Assembly: GCF_019679475.1 (NCBI RefSeq)
Contig: NZ_JAIEZP010000001.1
Location: 124,001-188,000, forward strand
Length of the DNA: 64,000 nt
Source: Hyphomonas sediminis
Lineage (GTDB): Bacteria > Pseudomonadota > Alphaproteobacteria > Caulobacterales > Hyphomonadaceae
Reading direction: 5' to 3'
In this document: piece after piece, positions 8,507-15,927 of the stretch
Layout of the letters: the number at the start of each line of letters is the position of its first letter
Position numbering within the stretch: the first letter of the stretch is position 1
Program-made: the position numbers and the translations under genes
Notes under the pieces: model-generated
Database searches by the model: none
What the model saw: only the letters and a program-made list of their open reading frames with translations
Told to the model about the DNA's origin: nothing

Positions 8507-9271
8507 ATGGGAGAGCTCGGTCTAAACAAGATCATCGGAGCATTGCTCGCAACGGCGCTCGGTATCATGTTGCTCATGCAGCTTCCGAACGTTGTGTTTG
8601 CCAGCAGCGCCGGCGGTCACCATGGCGACGAGCATGGCGAAGCCGCCTCAATGTCGGAACAGATGTGCCAGAAGTTCCACTACTGCGTTGAAATCGCTGA
8701 ATCTGCCGGCCCTGCTGTCGTAGAAGAAGTGTTCGACCTGGGCGCAGCCCTTGCCAGCGCGGACCTGTCGCGCGGTGAGCGTCTGTTCGCCAGCCAGTGC
8801 TCGACCTGCCATACCATTAATGCGGGCGGCGCCAATGGCACCGGCCCGAACCTCCACAACGTCGTGGGCGCCAACAAGGCTCACCTCGCTGGCTTCGCTT
8901 ATTCGGGCGCCATGGCCAACGCTGGCACCAGCTGGACCTACGAGAACCTTGATTCCTGGATCAAAAATCCCGGCGCTTACCTGCGCGGCACGTCGATGTC
9001 GTTCGCTGGTATCCGCCGTGACAGCGACCGCGCGGCGGTGATTGCCTACCTGGCGGCCAACACCGAAAACGCCCCGGCGTTCCCGGAGCCGCTGCCGGCT
9101 GCGGATGAAGCGACCGATGAGGCGGCTGTCCCGGCTGAGGGTGAAGTGGTTGAGGGTGAGGCTGCACCTGCTGAAGATGCTGCAGTTCCAGCCGAAGGCG
9201 AAGCTGCACCGGCGGCGGAAGAAGGCGCTGCGCCTGCTGAGGCCCCGGCTGAAGAAGCCCCGACCGAGTAA
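8507..9271 (+). CDS. Membrane-anchored c-type cytochrome
   Basis: A 254-residue mono-haem cytochrome of the respiratory chain, facing the periplasm. An uncleaved signal anchor lies at residues 8-26. A His/Cys-containing linker precedes the class I cytochrome c domain, with the haem site CSTCH (Cys98, Cys101, His102), GTGPNLHNVVG after it, and the axial ligand Met164 in GTSMSFAG. This resembles alphaproteobacterial cytochrome c552 (CycM), which passes electrons to cytochrome oxidase. The last 60 or so residues are an unusual Ala/Pro/Glu-rich acidic tail. Cys54 and Cys60 in the linker (MCQKFHYC) are extra. The gene is followed by a strong terminator and is divergent from pheA. Confidence 0.9.
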   Translation: MGELGLNKIIGALLATALGIMLLMQLPNVVFASSAGGHHGDEHGEAASMSEQMCQKFHYCVEIAESAGPAVVEEVFDLGAALASADLSRGERLFASQCSTCHTINAGGANGTGPNLHNVVGANKAHLAGFAYSGAMANAGTSWTYENLDSWIKNPGAYLRGTSMSFAGIRRDSDRAAVIAYLAANTENAPAFPEPLPAADEATDEAAVPAEGEVVEGEAAPAEDAAVPAEGEAAPAAEEGAAPAEAPAEEAPTE

Positions 9272-9298
9272 GGCGAACCCGCCGCTCCAAAGAATGAC

Positions 9299-9329
9299 AA
9301 ACCCCGGCTTCGGCCGGGGTTTTTCTTTT
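9299..9329 (+). terminator. Intrinsic terminator of the cytochrome c gene
   Basis: Stem ACCCCGGC / GCCGGGGT with a TTCG tetraloop, extended by A-T pairs and followed by TTTTTCTTTT. Confidence 0.92.
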
Positions 9330-9352
9330 GGAAACAAGGGGATGACCTGAGC

Positions 9353-10228
9353 TTACAGCCAGACCGGCGGCTGGGCGCGGGCAGCGGCGAGGTCGATGCG
9401 GCGGACCGACAGGACTGGGCCGACGATTTTCCCAATTCTTTCAACGGCTTCGGCGAGGGGTTCCTCGGCGGTCATCATGTGATGGGCGTTGGCGTGCAGC
9501 AGGTGGCCAGGGGCGGTGAGGATGCCGACATGGCCTTCCCAGAAGACCAGATCTCCGCGCCGGAGCGTGTCATTCTGTGCCCAAACCGTGTCATTTTGAG
9601 TACTTTTGGATACGGGCGGTGTCACTTCGGTCCCGCTCCATGCCATTTGCATATCGGAGTCGCGCGGGAGGAGGACGCCGCAAGCCTCGAAGGCCTGCTG
9701 GGTGAGACCGGAGCAATCAAGCCCGAGACTTTCCCGCCCGCCCCAGAGATAGGGCGCGCCCAGAAAGCGGCTGGCGACCCCGGCGGGGTCACCCTCGAAC
9801 ACGCCGAGGCCAGCCAGGTGTCTTTCATGAACCCAGCCTGCCCGCGCACACTCGACCCAGGCCCCTTCCCGGAGGCCCGTCGCAGTGACCCGCGCGCCGA
9901 GGCTGAGGGTCAGGACGGGCGGCGCTTTCACATCCGGCGCCGGGAAGGCGTAGGTGCGCAGGGCGGAGACCTTATGGGTGGGCGTCAGAATGGCCGGGGC
10001 GAGGCCTGCGGCGAGCGCCCAGCCGGTATAGCGATCGCGCCGGCACTGGACGCGGGCGAAGGCGCCCTCCTGCCCGAACACGTCCAGCGTTTCGCCGTGC
10101 AGGGCAAAGGTACCGGCTTCGGCATCGGCGCGCGGCGCCTTGCGGACAGCAACTGCGCCGGAAGCGACCTGGAATAGGGTGGCAGGACCAGCCGGGCGGG
10201 CAAGGCGCGGATCGTTAAAGTCCGGCAT
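9353..10228 (-). CDS. NlpC/P60 family cell-wall hydrolase with SH3-like domains
   Basis: A 291-residue predicted peptidoglycan endopeptidase. Two bacterial SH3-like segments come first (about residues 15-75 and 85-145), then the NlpC/P60 catalytic domain (about 150-280). The nucleophile is the Cys in LDCSGLTQQAF; the His is in GHVGIL and the third polar residue is the His in LLHANAHH. It has no obvious signal peptide, as in related YkfC-like enzymes that recycle muropeptides in the cytoplasm. Between the Cys and His motifs sits KSTQNDTVWAQNDTLRRGD. This is an insertion-like run encoded by a short dispersed repeat, so it may not belong to the ancestral enzyme. The stop lies just past the cytochrome terminator. 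Confidence 0.85.
   Translation of the reverse strand: MPDFNDPRLARPAGPATLFQVASGAVAVRKAPRADAEAGTFALHGETLDVFGQEGAFARVQCRRDRYTGWALAAGLAPAILTPTHKVSALRTYAFPAPDVKAPPVLTLSLGARVTATGLREGAWVECARAGWVHERHLAGLGVFEGDPAGVASRFLGAPYLWGGRESLGLDCSGLTQQAFEACGVLLPRDSDMQMAWSGTEVTPPVSKSTQNDTVWAQNDTLRRGDLVFWEGHVGILTAPGHLLHANAHHMMTAEEPLAEAVERIGKIVGPVLSVRRIDLAAARAQPPVWL
9567..9609. repeat. Dispersed repeat copy A, inside the NlpC/P60 gene
   Basis: Two 11-base near-copies (GTGTCATTCTG at 9567-9577 and GTGTCATTTTG at 9588-9598) lie 21 bases apart and encode the in-frame doublet QNDTVWA-QNDT. Overlapping this is AAACCGTGTCA, six bases, then GTACTTTTG. The same two blocks at the same six-base spacing occur at 60138-60163. 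Confidence 0.7.
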
Positions 10229-10259
10229 TGGCGGGCAGCTCCCTTAGCGGGCGCCCTGC

Positions 10260-10643
10260 TCAGGCCACCGCAGAATTGCGGCGGGCAGGTTTGCCCGAGC
10301 CTGCTTCTTCGCCGGAAGCTGCGGCGAGGACAAGGCGGGCGAAGGCGCGCAGATAGCCCATGCCTTCGGGCGTGCGTTCCACGAAGATGGAGCGCAGGTC
10401 CGTATCGTCCGGCAGACGGCGGATGAAGCCGAGGCGTTCGAGCGCATCCAGCGCGCGGGTGATGGCAGGCTTGGCGATGCCGAGATGTTCAGCCAGGCCG
10501 CGCACCGTATGCGGGCCGGGCGCGAGCGCGATGGTCATCAGAACGGCTTGCTGGCGCGCGGTAAGATCGGGCGCATCAGACCGCACCGATGCCGTGACCG
10601 CCTTGCGCCAGAGATCCAGCCCTTCCCGCTCCGACAACTGCAT
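10260..10643 (-). CDS. MarR family transcriptional regulator
   Basis: A 127-residue regulator with the MarR winged helix: LTARQQAVLMTIALAPGPHTVRGLAEHLGIAKPAITRALDALERLGFIRRLPDDTDLRS, where the recognition helix is followed by a wing ending in DLRSIFVERT. The C-terminal helix is followed by a short basic tail. It is slightly shorter than typical MarR proteins (about 140-150), mainly at the N-terminus. The start at 10643 has GGAGG 12 bases and GGCGGG right before it. It is divergent from the Zur-type gene and follows it at 129 bases; the space between holds an imperfect dyad. The ligand is unknown. Confidence 0.85.
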   Translation of the reverse strand: MQLSEREGLDLWRKAVTASVRSDAPDLTARQQAVLMTIALAPGPHTVRGLAEHLGIAKPAITRALDALERLGFIRRLPDDTDLRSIFVERTPEGMGYLRAFARLVLAAASGEEAGSGKPARRNSAVA

Positions 10644-10672
10644 CCCGCCATGCCTCCTACGCTACGATCATT

Positions 10673-10698
10673 TCGCCTGAAAACTGAATCTCAGGTGA
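10673..10698. promoter_or_regulatory. Imperfect inverted repeat, possible MarR operator
   Basis: TCGCCTGA-N10-TCAGGTGA matches at 7 of 8 positions across the dyad, 30 bases upstream of the MarR start and in the divergent promoter region. Confidence 0.35.
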
Positions 10699-10772
10699 TT
10701 TGCAGGCAGCGTCCAGAGCCTCTTGCCGCCTACCCCCTTCACATTCGGCTCAAAACACCAGACATAGGGAAC

Positions 10773-11270
10773 ATGGCTCGATCAGACGCCCATCCACACG
10801 GCCACACTCATGGACCGGCGAACACGCCCTGCGCTCCGCAGGACGCAGACGCCTTCCTTGCGGAAGCTGAAACGCTTGTCGCGCGCCGGGGCCAGAAAAT
10901 GACGCGCATCCGCCGCAAGGTGCTTCGCCTGCTGCTGGAAAGCGAGGGGCCAGCAAAGGCGTATGACCTGCTGGCGAACCTAGACGGCGAAGGCGCCGCC
11001 AAGCCGCCAACCATCTACCGGGCGCTGGACTTCCTTCAGGAGACCGGCCTCGTTCACAAGATCGAAAGCCTCAACGCCTATGTCGCCTGCGGCCATACGA
11101 GCCACAGCCATTCGGCAGTGTTTCTCATCTGCGAGGAATGCCAGTCTGCTGAAGAGCTGCACGCAGTTGAGACAAGCAAGGCGCTTGAGAAAGAAACTGA
11201 AGCCGCCCGCTTCCATTTGACCCGCGCCGTGATCGAAGTGCGCGGGCGTTGCAGGAGATGTGCCGCATGA
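10773..11270 (+). CDS. zur: Fur-family regulator, probably Zur-type (zinc)
   Basis: A 165-residue metal-sensing repressor. The N-terminus is rich in His (HPHGHTHGPA), then the winged helix (residues about 30-95) with KMTRIRRKVLRLLLESEGPAKAYDLLANL and PTIYRALDFLQETGLVHKIES. The dimer domain holds ACGHTSHSHSAVFLICEECQSAEEL and ends in CRRC, giving the two CxxC pairs of the structural zinc site. Spacing and GHTSHSHS favour Zur over Fur. The ATG at 10773 has AGGGA upstream; longer in-frame starts would include the MarR promoter region. Its stop codon overlaps the start of the thioesterase (ATGA), so the two are co-translated. Confidence 0.8.
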   Translation: MARSDAHPHGHTHGPANTPCAPQDADAFLAEAETLVARRGQKMTRIRRKVLRLLLESEGPAKAYDLLANLDGEGAAKPPTIYRALDFLQETGLVHKIESLNAYVACGHTSHSHSAVFLICEECQSAEELHAVETSKALEKETEAARFHLTRAVIEVRGRCRRCAA

Positions 11271-12193
11271 TCCCACTCTGGCAGGGTAGCTGCAACCAGT
11301 GGGACTGCGACGAGATGGGGCACATGAATGTGCGCATCTATGTCGAGAAACAACTGGAAGGCCTGGTGACGCTGGCCCATGAGCTGGGCATGCCTGAAGC
11401 GTTCCGCCCGAACGCGCCGTCAACCGTCGTGCCCGTGGACCAGCATATCCGCTATGTGCGCGAAGTGCTGCCGGGCAAGCCGATTTCGATGCAGGGCTGC
11501 GTGCTGGAGATCGGGGAAAGCGACGCGGTAATCTATCAGGAAATGCGCCATTCCGATGGCCGCCTGGCAGCCGCCTTCCGCACACGAATTGCCCATATCG
11601 ACACCGCCGAGGGCGAGCGTTTCCCCTGGACCGCCAAGACCCGCGCACGCATGGAAGCCCTGAAAGGCGAAACGCCTGAAGAGGCCCTGCCCCGCAGCTT
11701 CGATCCCGAAAAGCCGGGCATGGCACTGAAAGACATTACGCTGGACTACGCAAAATCCATCGGCGCACCCTATATCGGCATGGGCGCCGTTCCGCCCGCC
11801 CATTGCGGCGTGCACGGATGGATGGAAGCCTCCTGGGTGATCGGGCGGCTGTCCGACATGGTACCCAACCTTCTCTATGACTGGCGCCAGCGCGTGGGCG
11901 AAGCGAGCGCCGATAACAAGCGCATGGGCGCGGCCGTCCTGGAATACCGCCTGCGCTATCACCGCCTGCCGCGCGTGGGCGACCGGTTTGTGGCGTACTC
12001 TTCCTTTGGCGGGGTGAACGGCAAAACGCATTCGCTGGTCCACTGGCTGATGGACCCGGAAACCGGCCGCCCCTGGGCGACCAGCGAAGCAGTCGCCATC
12101 ACACTGGACCTGGACGCGCGCAAGGCCGTGGCCGCGCCGCCGGAGATGATGCAGGAACTGGAAAAGATCGCGCCGCGCGGGCTGGGCATCTGA
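11267..12193 (+). CDS. Double hot-dog thioesterase family protein
   Basis: A 308-residue protein with two hot-dog halves. The first half has WDCDEMGHMNVRIYVEK, close to the DxxGHMNxxxY active-site motif of 4HBT-type acyl-CoA thioesterases, and VDQHIRYVREVLPG. The second half (about residues 185-290) has RLRYHRLPRVGDRFVAYSSFGGVNGKTHSLVHWL. It probably hydrolyses an acyl-CoA, but the substrate is unknown. The ATG at 11267 lies in the ATGA overlap with the Zur-type gene. That linkage is odd, because no zinc-related role is obvious for the thioesterase. The following DUF1330 gene is 79 bases away with its own ribosome site. Confidence 0.8.
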   Translation: MIPLWQGSCNQWDCDEMGHMNVRIYVEKQLEGLVTLAHELGMPEAFRPNAPSTVVPVDQHIRYVREVLPGKPISMQGCVLEIGESDAVIYQEMRHSDGRLAAAFRTRIAHIDTAEGERFPWTAKTRARMEALKGETPEEALPRSFDPEKPGMALKDITLDYAKSIGAPYIGMGAVPPAHCGVHGWMEASWVIGRLSDMVPNLLYDWRQRVGEASADNKRMGAAVLEYRLRYHRLPRVGDRFVAYSSFGGVNGKTHSLVHWLMDPETGRPWATSEAVAITLDLDARKAVAAPPEMMQELEKIAPRGLGI

Positions 12194-12272
12194 ACCGCCG
12201 CAACGGCAGGGATTTACAAGCCCCGGCACCATCGCAAGGAATTCTTCCGGACAAACAACTGGAGGAAACCCA

Positions 12273-12560
12273 ATGGCAGCCTATGTGATCCTGATCCGCG
12301 AACGCCTGCGCGACGCAGATGCCATGGCGCGTTATGGCGAGGGCGCCAAGAACGCCCGCGGCGACCACAACATCACGCCGCTGGCCTTTTACGGGAAACA
12401 TGAAGTGACCGAAGGGGCCGAGGCGGACGGCATTGTCATCCTCTCCTTCCCCACCATGGCCGAAGCAAAAGCCTGGTATGACAGCCCCGCCTATCGCGAA
12501 GCGCGCGACCACCGTTTTCAGGCGGCCGATTATCGCGTCATCTTCGTCGAAGGCGTGTAA
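12273..12560 (+). CDS. DUF1330 domain-containing protein
   Basis: A 95-residue protein with the dimeric ferredoxin-like alpha/beta fold of the DUF1330 family: MAAYVILIRERLRDADAMARY at the start, then LAFYGKHEVTEGAEADGIVILSF and YDSPAYREARDHRFQAADYRVIFVEG. These are the conserved family blocks; no function is established. GGAGG lies eight bases before the ATG. It is likely expressed with the upstream thioesterase or from its own promoter, and is closed by the GC-rich hairpin shared with the converging aminotransferase. Confidence 0.9.
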   Translation: MAAYVILIRERLRDADAMARYGEGAKNARGDHNITPLAFYGKHEVTEGAEADGIVILSFPTMAEAKAWYDSPAYREARDHRFQAADYRVIFVEGV

Positions 12561-12563
12561 GGC

Positions 12564-12583
12564 GCCCCCGCACAGGCGGGGGC
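12564..12583. terminator. Hairpin between convergent genes
   Basis: GCCCCCGC-ACAG-GCGGGGGC, a perfect 8-bp stem with a four-base loop three bases after the DUF1330 stop. There is no T-run on either side, so it may act as a bidirectional stop or an mRNA end protector. Confidence 0.55.
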
Positions 12584-12590
12584 CGCCCCA

Positions 12591-13781
12591 TCAGACCAGA
12601 TAGCGGGCGAGGATTTCGCCAAGGCGCGGGATATCATCCGGGTGCAGACCGGCGATATTGATGCGGCCGGACGAGGGCATGTAGATGCCATCAACCTCAC
12701 GCGCCTTGACCGTATCTTCCGCGCAGATGGGCAGCTGGGAGAACATGCCGTTCTGCTTCTTCAGCGCGCCGAGCAGGTTTGACCCGGTATGCGAAACGAG
12801 ACTGTCGGCAAGCTGTTCGCGCAGCGAGATCATCCGCAGGCGCATGGCCGAAAGCTCGGCCTCCCATTCTGCGCGCAGCTCCGCGTCGCCAAGGATGGTG
12901 GCGACAATCCCTGCCCCATGGGCCGGGGGCATGGACCAGGTGGCGCGGCTCATATCAGCGACATGCGTGGTGGCCGCCGCAATGCCCTCTGCCGTTTCGC
13001 CGACGGCGAGGAAGCAGCCGGTGCGCTCCCGGTAAAGACCGAAATTCTTTGAGCAGGAATAGGAGATGAGGGCTTCGCCGGCTTCTTCGATGAAGGCGCG
13101 CACGCCGTCCATGTCCTTGTCCAGGCCGGAGGCGAAGCCGTGATAGGCAACGTCCAGCAAGGCGATAACGCCTTTATCCTTGCAGAGGCGGCCCAGCTCG
13201 CGCCAATCATCCGTTGACGGATCGATTCCCGTGGGGTTGTGGCACGACCCCTGGATGATGACGCCATCGCCGCGCTCCGCGGTGGAAAGGTCTGCCAGCG
13301 CGCCGAGCTTGTAGAAAGCGCCGTCGCGGGAATAGGCATATTCCTGCACTTCAAGGCCAAGCGATTTGACGACGTTGGGATGGTTCGGCCAGGTGGGCTT
13401 GGATACCCAGACGCGGCGCGCGCCCATGCGGCGCATGAGGCCGACGCCAAGGAAGAGAGCGCCGCAACCGCCCGGCGCCGTGAAGGAAAGGACGCGGCCT
13501 TCCTTCAGCGCGGGATGGTCCTTGCCGAACACGAACTGTTCGATATGGGCGCAGAAATCGGTGTTGCCGCGCGGGCCTTCATAAACCTTGGTGGTTTGGG
13601 CGGCGAGCATCTTGGCCTCGCCCTTGCGCACCGCCGAGAGGATCGGCGTTTCGCCATTTTCGTCCTTATAGACACCAACGCCGAGATCGAACTTCTCCGC
13701 GCGCTCATCTGCCCGGTAGGCAGTCATGAGGCCAAGAAGGGCATCCGGCGGGAGGGTGGACAGGGGCGAGAAATGGGACAT
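12591..13781 (-). CDS. Aromatic amino acid / aspartate aminotransferase (class I)
   Basis: A 396-residue PLP enzyme of subgroup I-alpha, which includes aspartate aminotransferase AspC and aromatic aminotransferase TyrB. Diagnostic blocks are DLGVGVYKDENGETPIL, YEGPRGNTDF, SCHNPTGIDPS, LLDVAYHGFA and SYSCSKNFGLYRERTG, where the Lys of SKNFGLY carries PLP. The C-terminus has SSGRINIAGLHPDDIPRL with the substrate-binding Arg. Length matches the family. It follows a TetR gene on the same strand at 90 bases, from which it is separated by a hairpin, and its own end faces the DUF1330 hairpin. The exact substrate (aromatic versus aspartate) cannot be told from sequence. Confidence 0.9.
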   Translation of the reverse strand: MSHFSPLSTLPPDALLGLMTAYRADERAEKFDLGVGVYKDENGETPILSAVRKGEAKMLAAQTTKVYEGPRGNTDFCAHIEQFVFGKDHPALKEGRVLSFTAPGGCGALFLGVGLMRRMGARRVWVSKPTWPNHPNVVKSLGLEVQEYAYSRDGAFYKLGALADLSTAERGDGVIIQGSCHNPTGIDPSTDDWRELGRLCKDKGVIALLDVAYHGFASGLDKDMDGVRAFIEEAGEALISYSCSKNFGLYRERTGCFLAVGETAEGIAAATTHVADMSRATWSMPPAHGAGIVATILGDAELRAEWEAELSAMRLRMISLREQLADSLVSHTGSNLLGALKKQNGMFSQLPICAEDTVKAREVDGIYMPSSGRINIAGLHPDDIPRLGEILARYLV

Positions 13782-13836
13782 GAGCTTTTGGCCTTCCGGT
13801 TCATTCTCGCTGACCCGTATCGGCTTTTGGACGCAT

Positions 13837-13867
13837 AATAAACCCCGGCGGCTGGCTTCGCCGCGGG
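13837..13867 (-). terminator. Probable terminator of the first TetR gene
   Basis: On the minus strand CCCGCGGC ... GCCGCCGGG forms a stem with one bulge and a short loop, followed by GTTTATTATG. It lies five bases after the TetR stop codon. Confidence 0.45.
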
Positions 13868-13871
13868 AAGA

Positions 13872-14471
13872 TCAGGCCGGCGGCCGGAAGCTGCGCAGGA
13901 TCTGTGCGAAGGTGGCGAAGATTTCTTCGCGTGTCACGTCCCGGTAGCCGGAGGACAGCGCGAAGCCCGCCCCGTTGAGCGCGGCCTGGAGGAGAATGGC
14001 GGCGGGGCGGATGCTGGATTCCGGCAGCAGACCCTGGCGGGCGAGCCAGGCGGCGCCCTGGGTCATGTTATCCATGCCGAGCTTGAAATCGAGTTCGTGC
14101 CAGCGCGCCATGCCAAACACCGAAGGACCATCGACCAGGACGATCGCCTGATAGTCCGGCCGGGTGGCCCATTCGAGATAGACCTCGCAACCGGCGAGAA
14201 AGGCCGCATAGGGGTCGGATTTCGAGCGCGCGGCGATGGCGGCTTCGCGGGCGGCGGTGTCCATTTCCAGCTGAAGCGCGGTCCAGACGGCGAGGAACAA
14301 GTCTTCCTTACTGCTAAAATAATGAAACAGCGCGCCCTTGGTTGTGCCTGCGGCAGCGGCCACGGAGGCGACGCTGGTGGCGCCAAAGCCCTGTTCTGCA
14401 AAGGATTTACGTGCGGCGCGCAGCAATGCTTCGCGCGTTTCCGCCGCCTGCTCTTTTGTGCGTTTCGGCAT
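13872..14471 (-). CDS. TetR family transcriptional regulator
   Basis: A 199-residue repressor. The helix-turn-helix (residues about 8-55) reads AAETREALLRAARKSFAEQGFGATSVASVAAAAGTTKGALFHYFSSKEDLF, standard TetR. The C-terminal part is a ligand domain of the TetR_C type. The ATG at 14471 is chosen because AGGTGGGAC sits upstream and the protein then starts MPKRTKEQ; a longer frame reaches 14609 but would cover the operator. A perfect 15-bp palindrome lies 22 bases before the start and probably mediates autoregulation. The regulated target may be the gene itself, the downstream aminotransferase or a distant one. Confidence 0.9.
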   Translation of the reverse strand: MPKRTKEQAAETREALLRAARKSFAEQGFGATSVASVAAAAGTTKGALFHYFSSKEDLFLAVWTALQLEMDTAAREAAIAARSKSDPYAAFLAGCEVYLEWATRPDYQAIVLVDGPSVFGMARWHELDFKLGMDNMTQGAAWLARQGLLPESSIRPAAILLQAALNGAGFALSSGYRDVTREEIFATFAQILRSFRPPA

Positions 14472-14492
14472 GTCCCACCTCTTGCGCACGAT

Positions 14493-14507
14493 CATACCAG
14501 TGGTATG
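14493..14507. promoter_or_regulatory. Palindromic TetR operator
   Basis: CATACCA-G-TGGTATG, a perfect 15-bp dyad, lies 22 bases before the TetR start. Its size and position fit TetR-family operators. The palindrome is seen; binding is inferred. Confidence 0.65.
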
Positions 14508-14559
14508 TAAAAAGCGTAACCATCTGGTTGCGGGCTTTTTCAAAAAGCCAAGCTGCTCA

Positions 14560-14657
14560 CTTGAGACTATGCAGGCTGGGTGAACGCCGGTGGACGGCAC
14601 GGACTGCATGTATTGCCGCGAAGCACTCTGGGAGGAGGAGTCTTCGCGGCTTTTTTT
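14560..14657 (+). ncRNA. Candidate small RNA ending in a GGAGGAGGAG-loop terminator
   Basis: The 384-base stretch 14472-14855 has no credible gene, yet it contains a strong plus-strand terminator with no plus-strand gene upstream (the nearest gene points the other way). A short transcript ending at 14657 would explain it. The 18-base loop exposes GGAGGAGGAG, an exact ribosome-binding-site-like sequence. The 5' end is only a guess: no good promoter could be fixed, although a perfect dyad GGCTTTTT-C-AAAAAGCC occurs at 14533-14549. No known RNA family was recognised. Confidence 0.3.
14615..14657 (+). terminator. Orphan intrinsic terminator
   Basis: Nine-bp perfect stem GCCGCGAAG / CTTCGCGGC, 18-base loop, then seven T. 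No plus-strand coding gene lies upstream of it. Confidence 0.75.
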
Positions 14658-14823
14658 GCCCGCTTTTCTGCCAGGCCGGCGCGGACATTTTCACCGATTT
14701 AACTGAACGCACGATGCCAAAGCTGTTATCAGCCGTTCAGGCAAATACGAATACTCAGGTTTGAAAGGGCGGAAGGACGGAGGCTCGTTTCTCCCGAATT
14801 CCACGATGGGGAATGGCCCTTTG

Positions 14824-14851
14824 ACGGCCCCCGCTCCGGCGGGGGCCGTTT
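14824..14851. terminator. GC-rich hairpin after the M48 gene
   Basis: ACGGCCCCCGC-TCCG-GCGGGGGCCGT, 11-bp perfect stem five bases from the M48 stop, flanked by TTT on the plus side and by a weak T tract on the minus side. Confidence 0.6.
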
Positions 14852-14855
14852 CCAT

Positions 14856-15824
14856 TTACAGACCGCCGCAGCGGCGCTCATATTCTGCAATGGCCTCTGG
14901 CATCCATTTCCGGAAATTCTCGGCGCGGGTCGAGGAAGCCGGGTGGGTGCTCATCCATTCGGGCGGGCGGGCCCCGCCGCCGGCCTGGCCCATGCGTTCC
15001 CACAGCTCTGGCGCCTCGCGGGGGTCGTAACAGGCCCGCACCAGCAGATCGAGGCCGATCTTGTCGGCCTGGGTCTCATGCTCCCGCGAGAAGGCGAGGA
15101 AACCGCCCTGCGCGGCCACGCCGAGCGCCTGGAGGACTGCCTGCTGCTGCATCGGCTCCATATCCGACACCCCGACCGAGAGGGCCACCTGCCCTATCTG
15201 GAGCATCTGCTGGGTGCTCATGCGGGCGGCGCCATGATGGGCGAGCGCGTGGCCGATCTCGTGGCCCATGACGACGGCGAGCTTGTTATCGTCGGCGATG
15301 TCGTCGAGCGTAACGCGGCCATCATGATTGCCGGTGATGTCGAGAATGCCGGTATAGACCGCCACATAACCGCCCGGCAGGCAGAAGGCGTTGGGCGTGG
15401 GCGAGTCGACGACATAGTAGGTCCAGTCGAAGGCTTCGACGACGCCGGGGATGTCGTAGCCGGCGGCGCGGTAGTCGTTTTCCAGCTCCAGCGCGGCGCG
15501 CTCCAGGCGCTGGCCGATCTGGCGGACCTTCTCCGTCAGCAGGCGCGCGTCACCCGTGCAGGATCGCTCCTCGGCGCAGAGGACGGTGTTTCCCTGCGAA
15601 TGTTCCTGCTGGAGGATCTGCATATAGGCATCGGCGCCAAGCTTTACTTCCTGCGCGACGGAGATGGTGTTGAACTGCTTCTTGCCGGGGGCGAAGGGCA
15701 CCTCTTTCTGGTTTGACTGCCAGTAGATGAACAGGCCGACCAGCGCGATCAGGATGATGCTGCCGCGCCCGCCGAGAATATCTCCGAGGCCATTGGCGCG
15801 AACGGGCGGGCGGCGATCCTGCAT
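14856..15824 (-). CDS. M48 family metallopeptidase, membrane-anchored
   Basis: A 322-residue zinc protease. A single N-terminal helix (SIILIALVGLFIYW, about residues 22-35) anchors it, so the catalytic part is probably periplasmic. The zinc site is HEIGHALAHH (HExxH) near residue 195, with a third ligand in REHETQADKIGLDLL, the E-x-x-x-D pattern of M48 peptidases. NAFCLPGGYVAVYTGIL upstream matches the family motif NAF-x-x-PGG. This arrangement is that of periplasmic LoiP/YcaL/BepA-type peptidases that watch over outer-membrane proteins. The start at 15824 (GAGG upstream) is preferred to 15926, which adds a Cys/Arg-rich leader and overlaps the divergent gene. Confidence 0.9.
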   Translation of the reverse strand: MQDRRPPVRANGLGDILGGRGSIILIALVGLFIYWQSNQKEVPFAPGKKQFNTISVAQEVKLGADAYMQILQQEHSQGNTVLCAEERSCTGDARLLTEKVRQIGQRLERAALELENDYRAAGYDIPGVVEAFDWTYYVVDSPTPNAFCLPGGYVAVYTGILDITGNHDGRVTLDDIADDNKLAVVMGHEIGHALAHHGAARMSTQQMLQIGQVALSVGVSDMEPMQQQAVLQALGVAAQGGFLAFSREHETQADKIGLDLLVRACYDPREAPELWERMGQAGGGARPPEWMSTHPASSTRAENFRKWMPEAIAEYERRCGGL

Positions 15825-15927
15825 CAGACAATCCTCACAATGACCAAAGCGGCCTTTGCGCAGAGATTGCCCGCGAGCGCGCAACAGGCAAGGATGATTG
15901 ACGGGACAAGGCAGTGGGGAATGCAAA

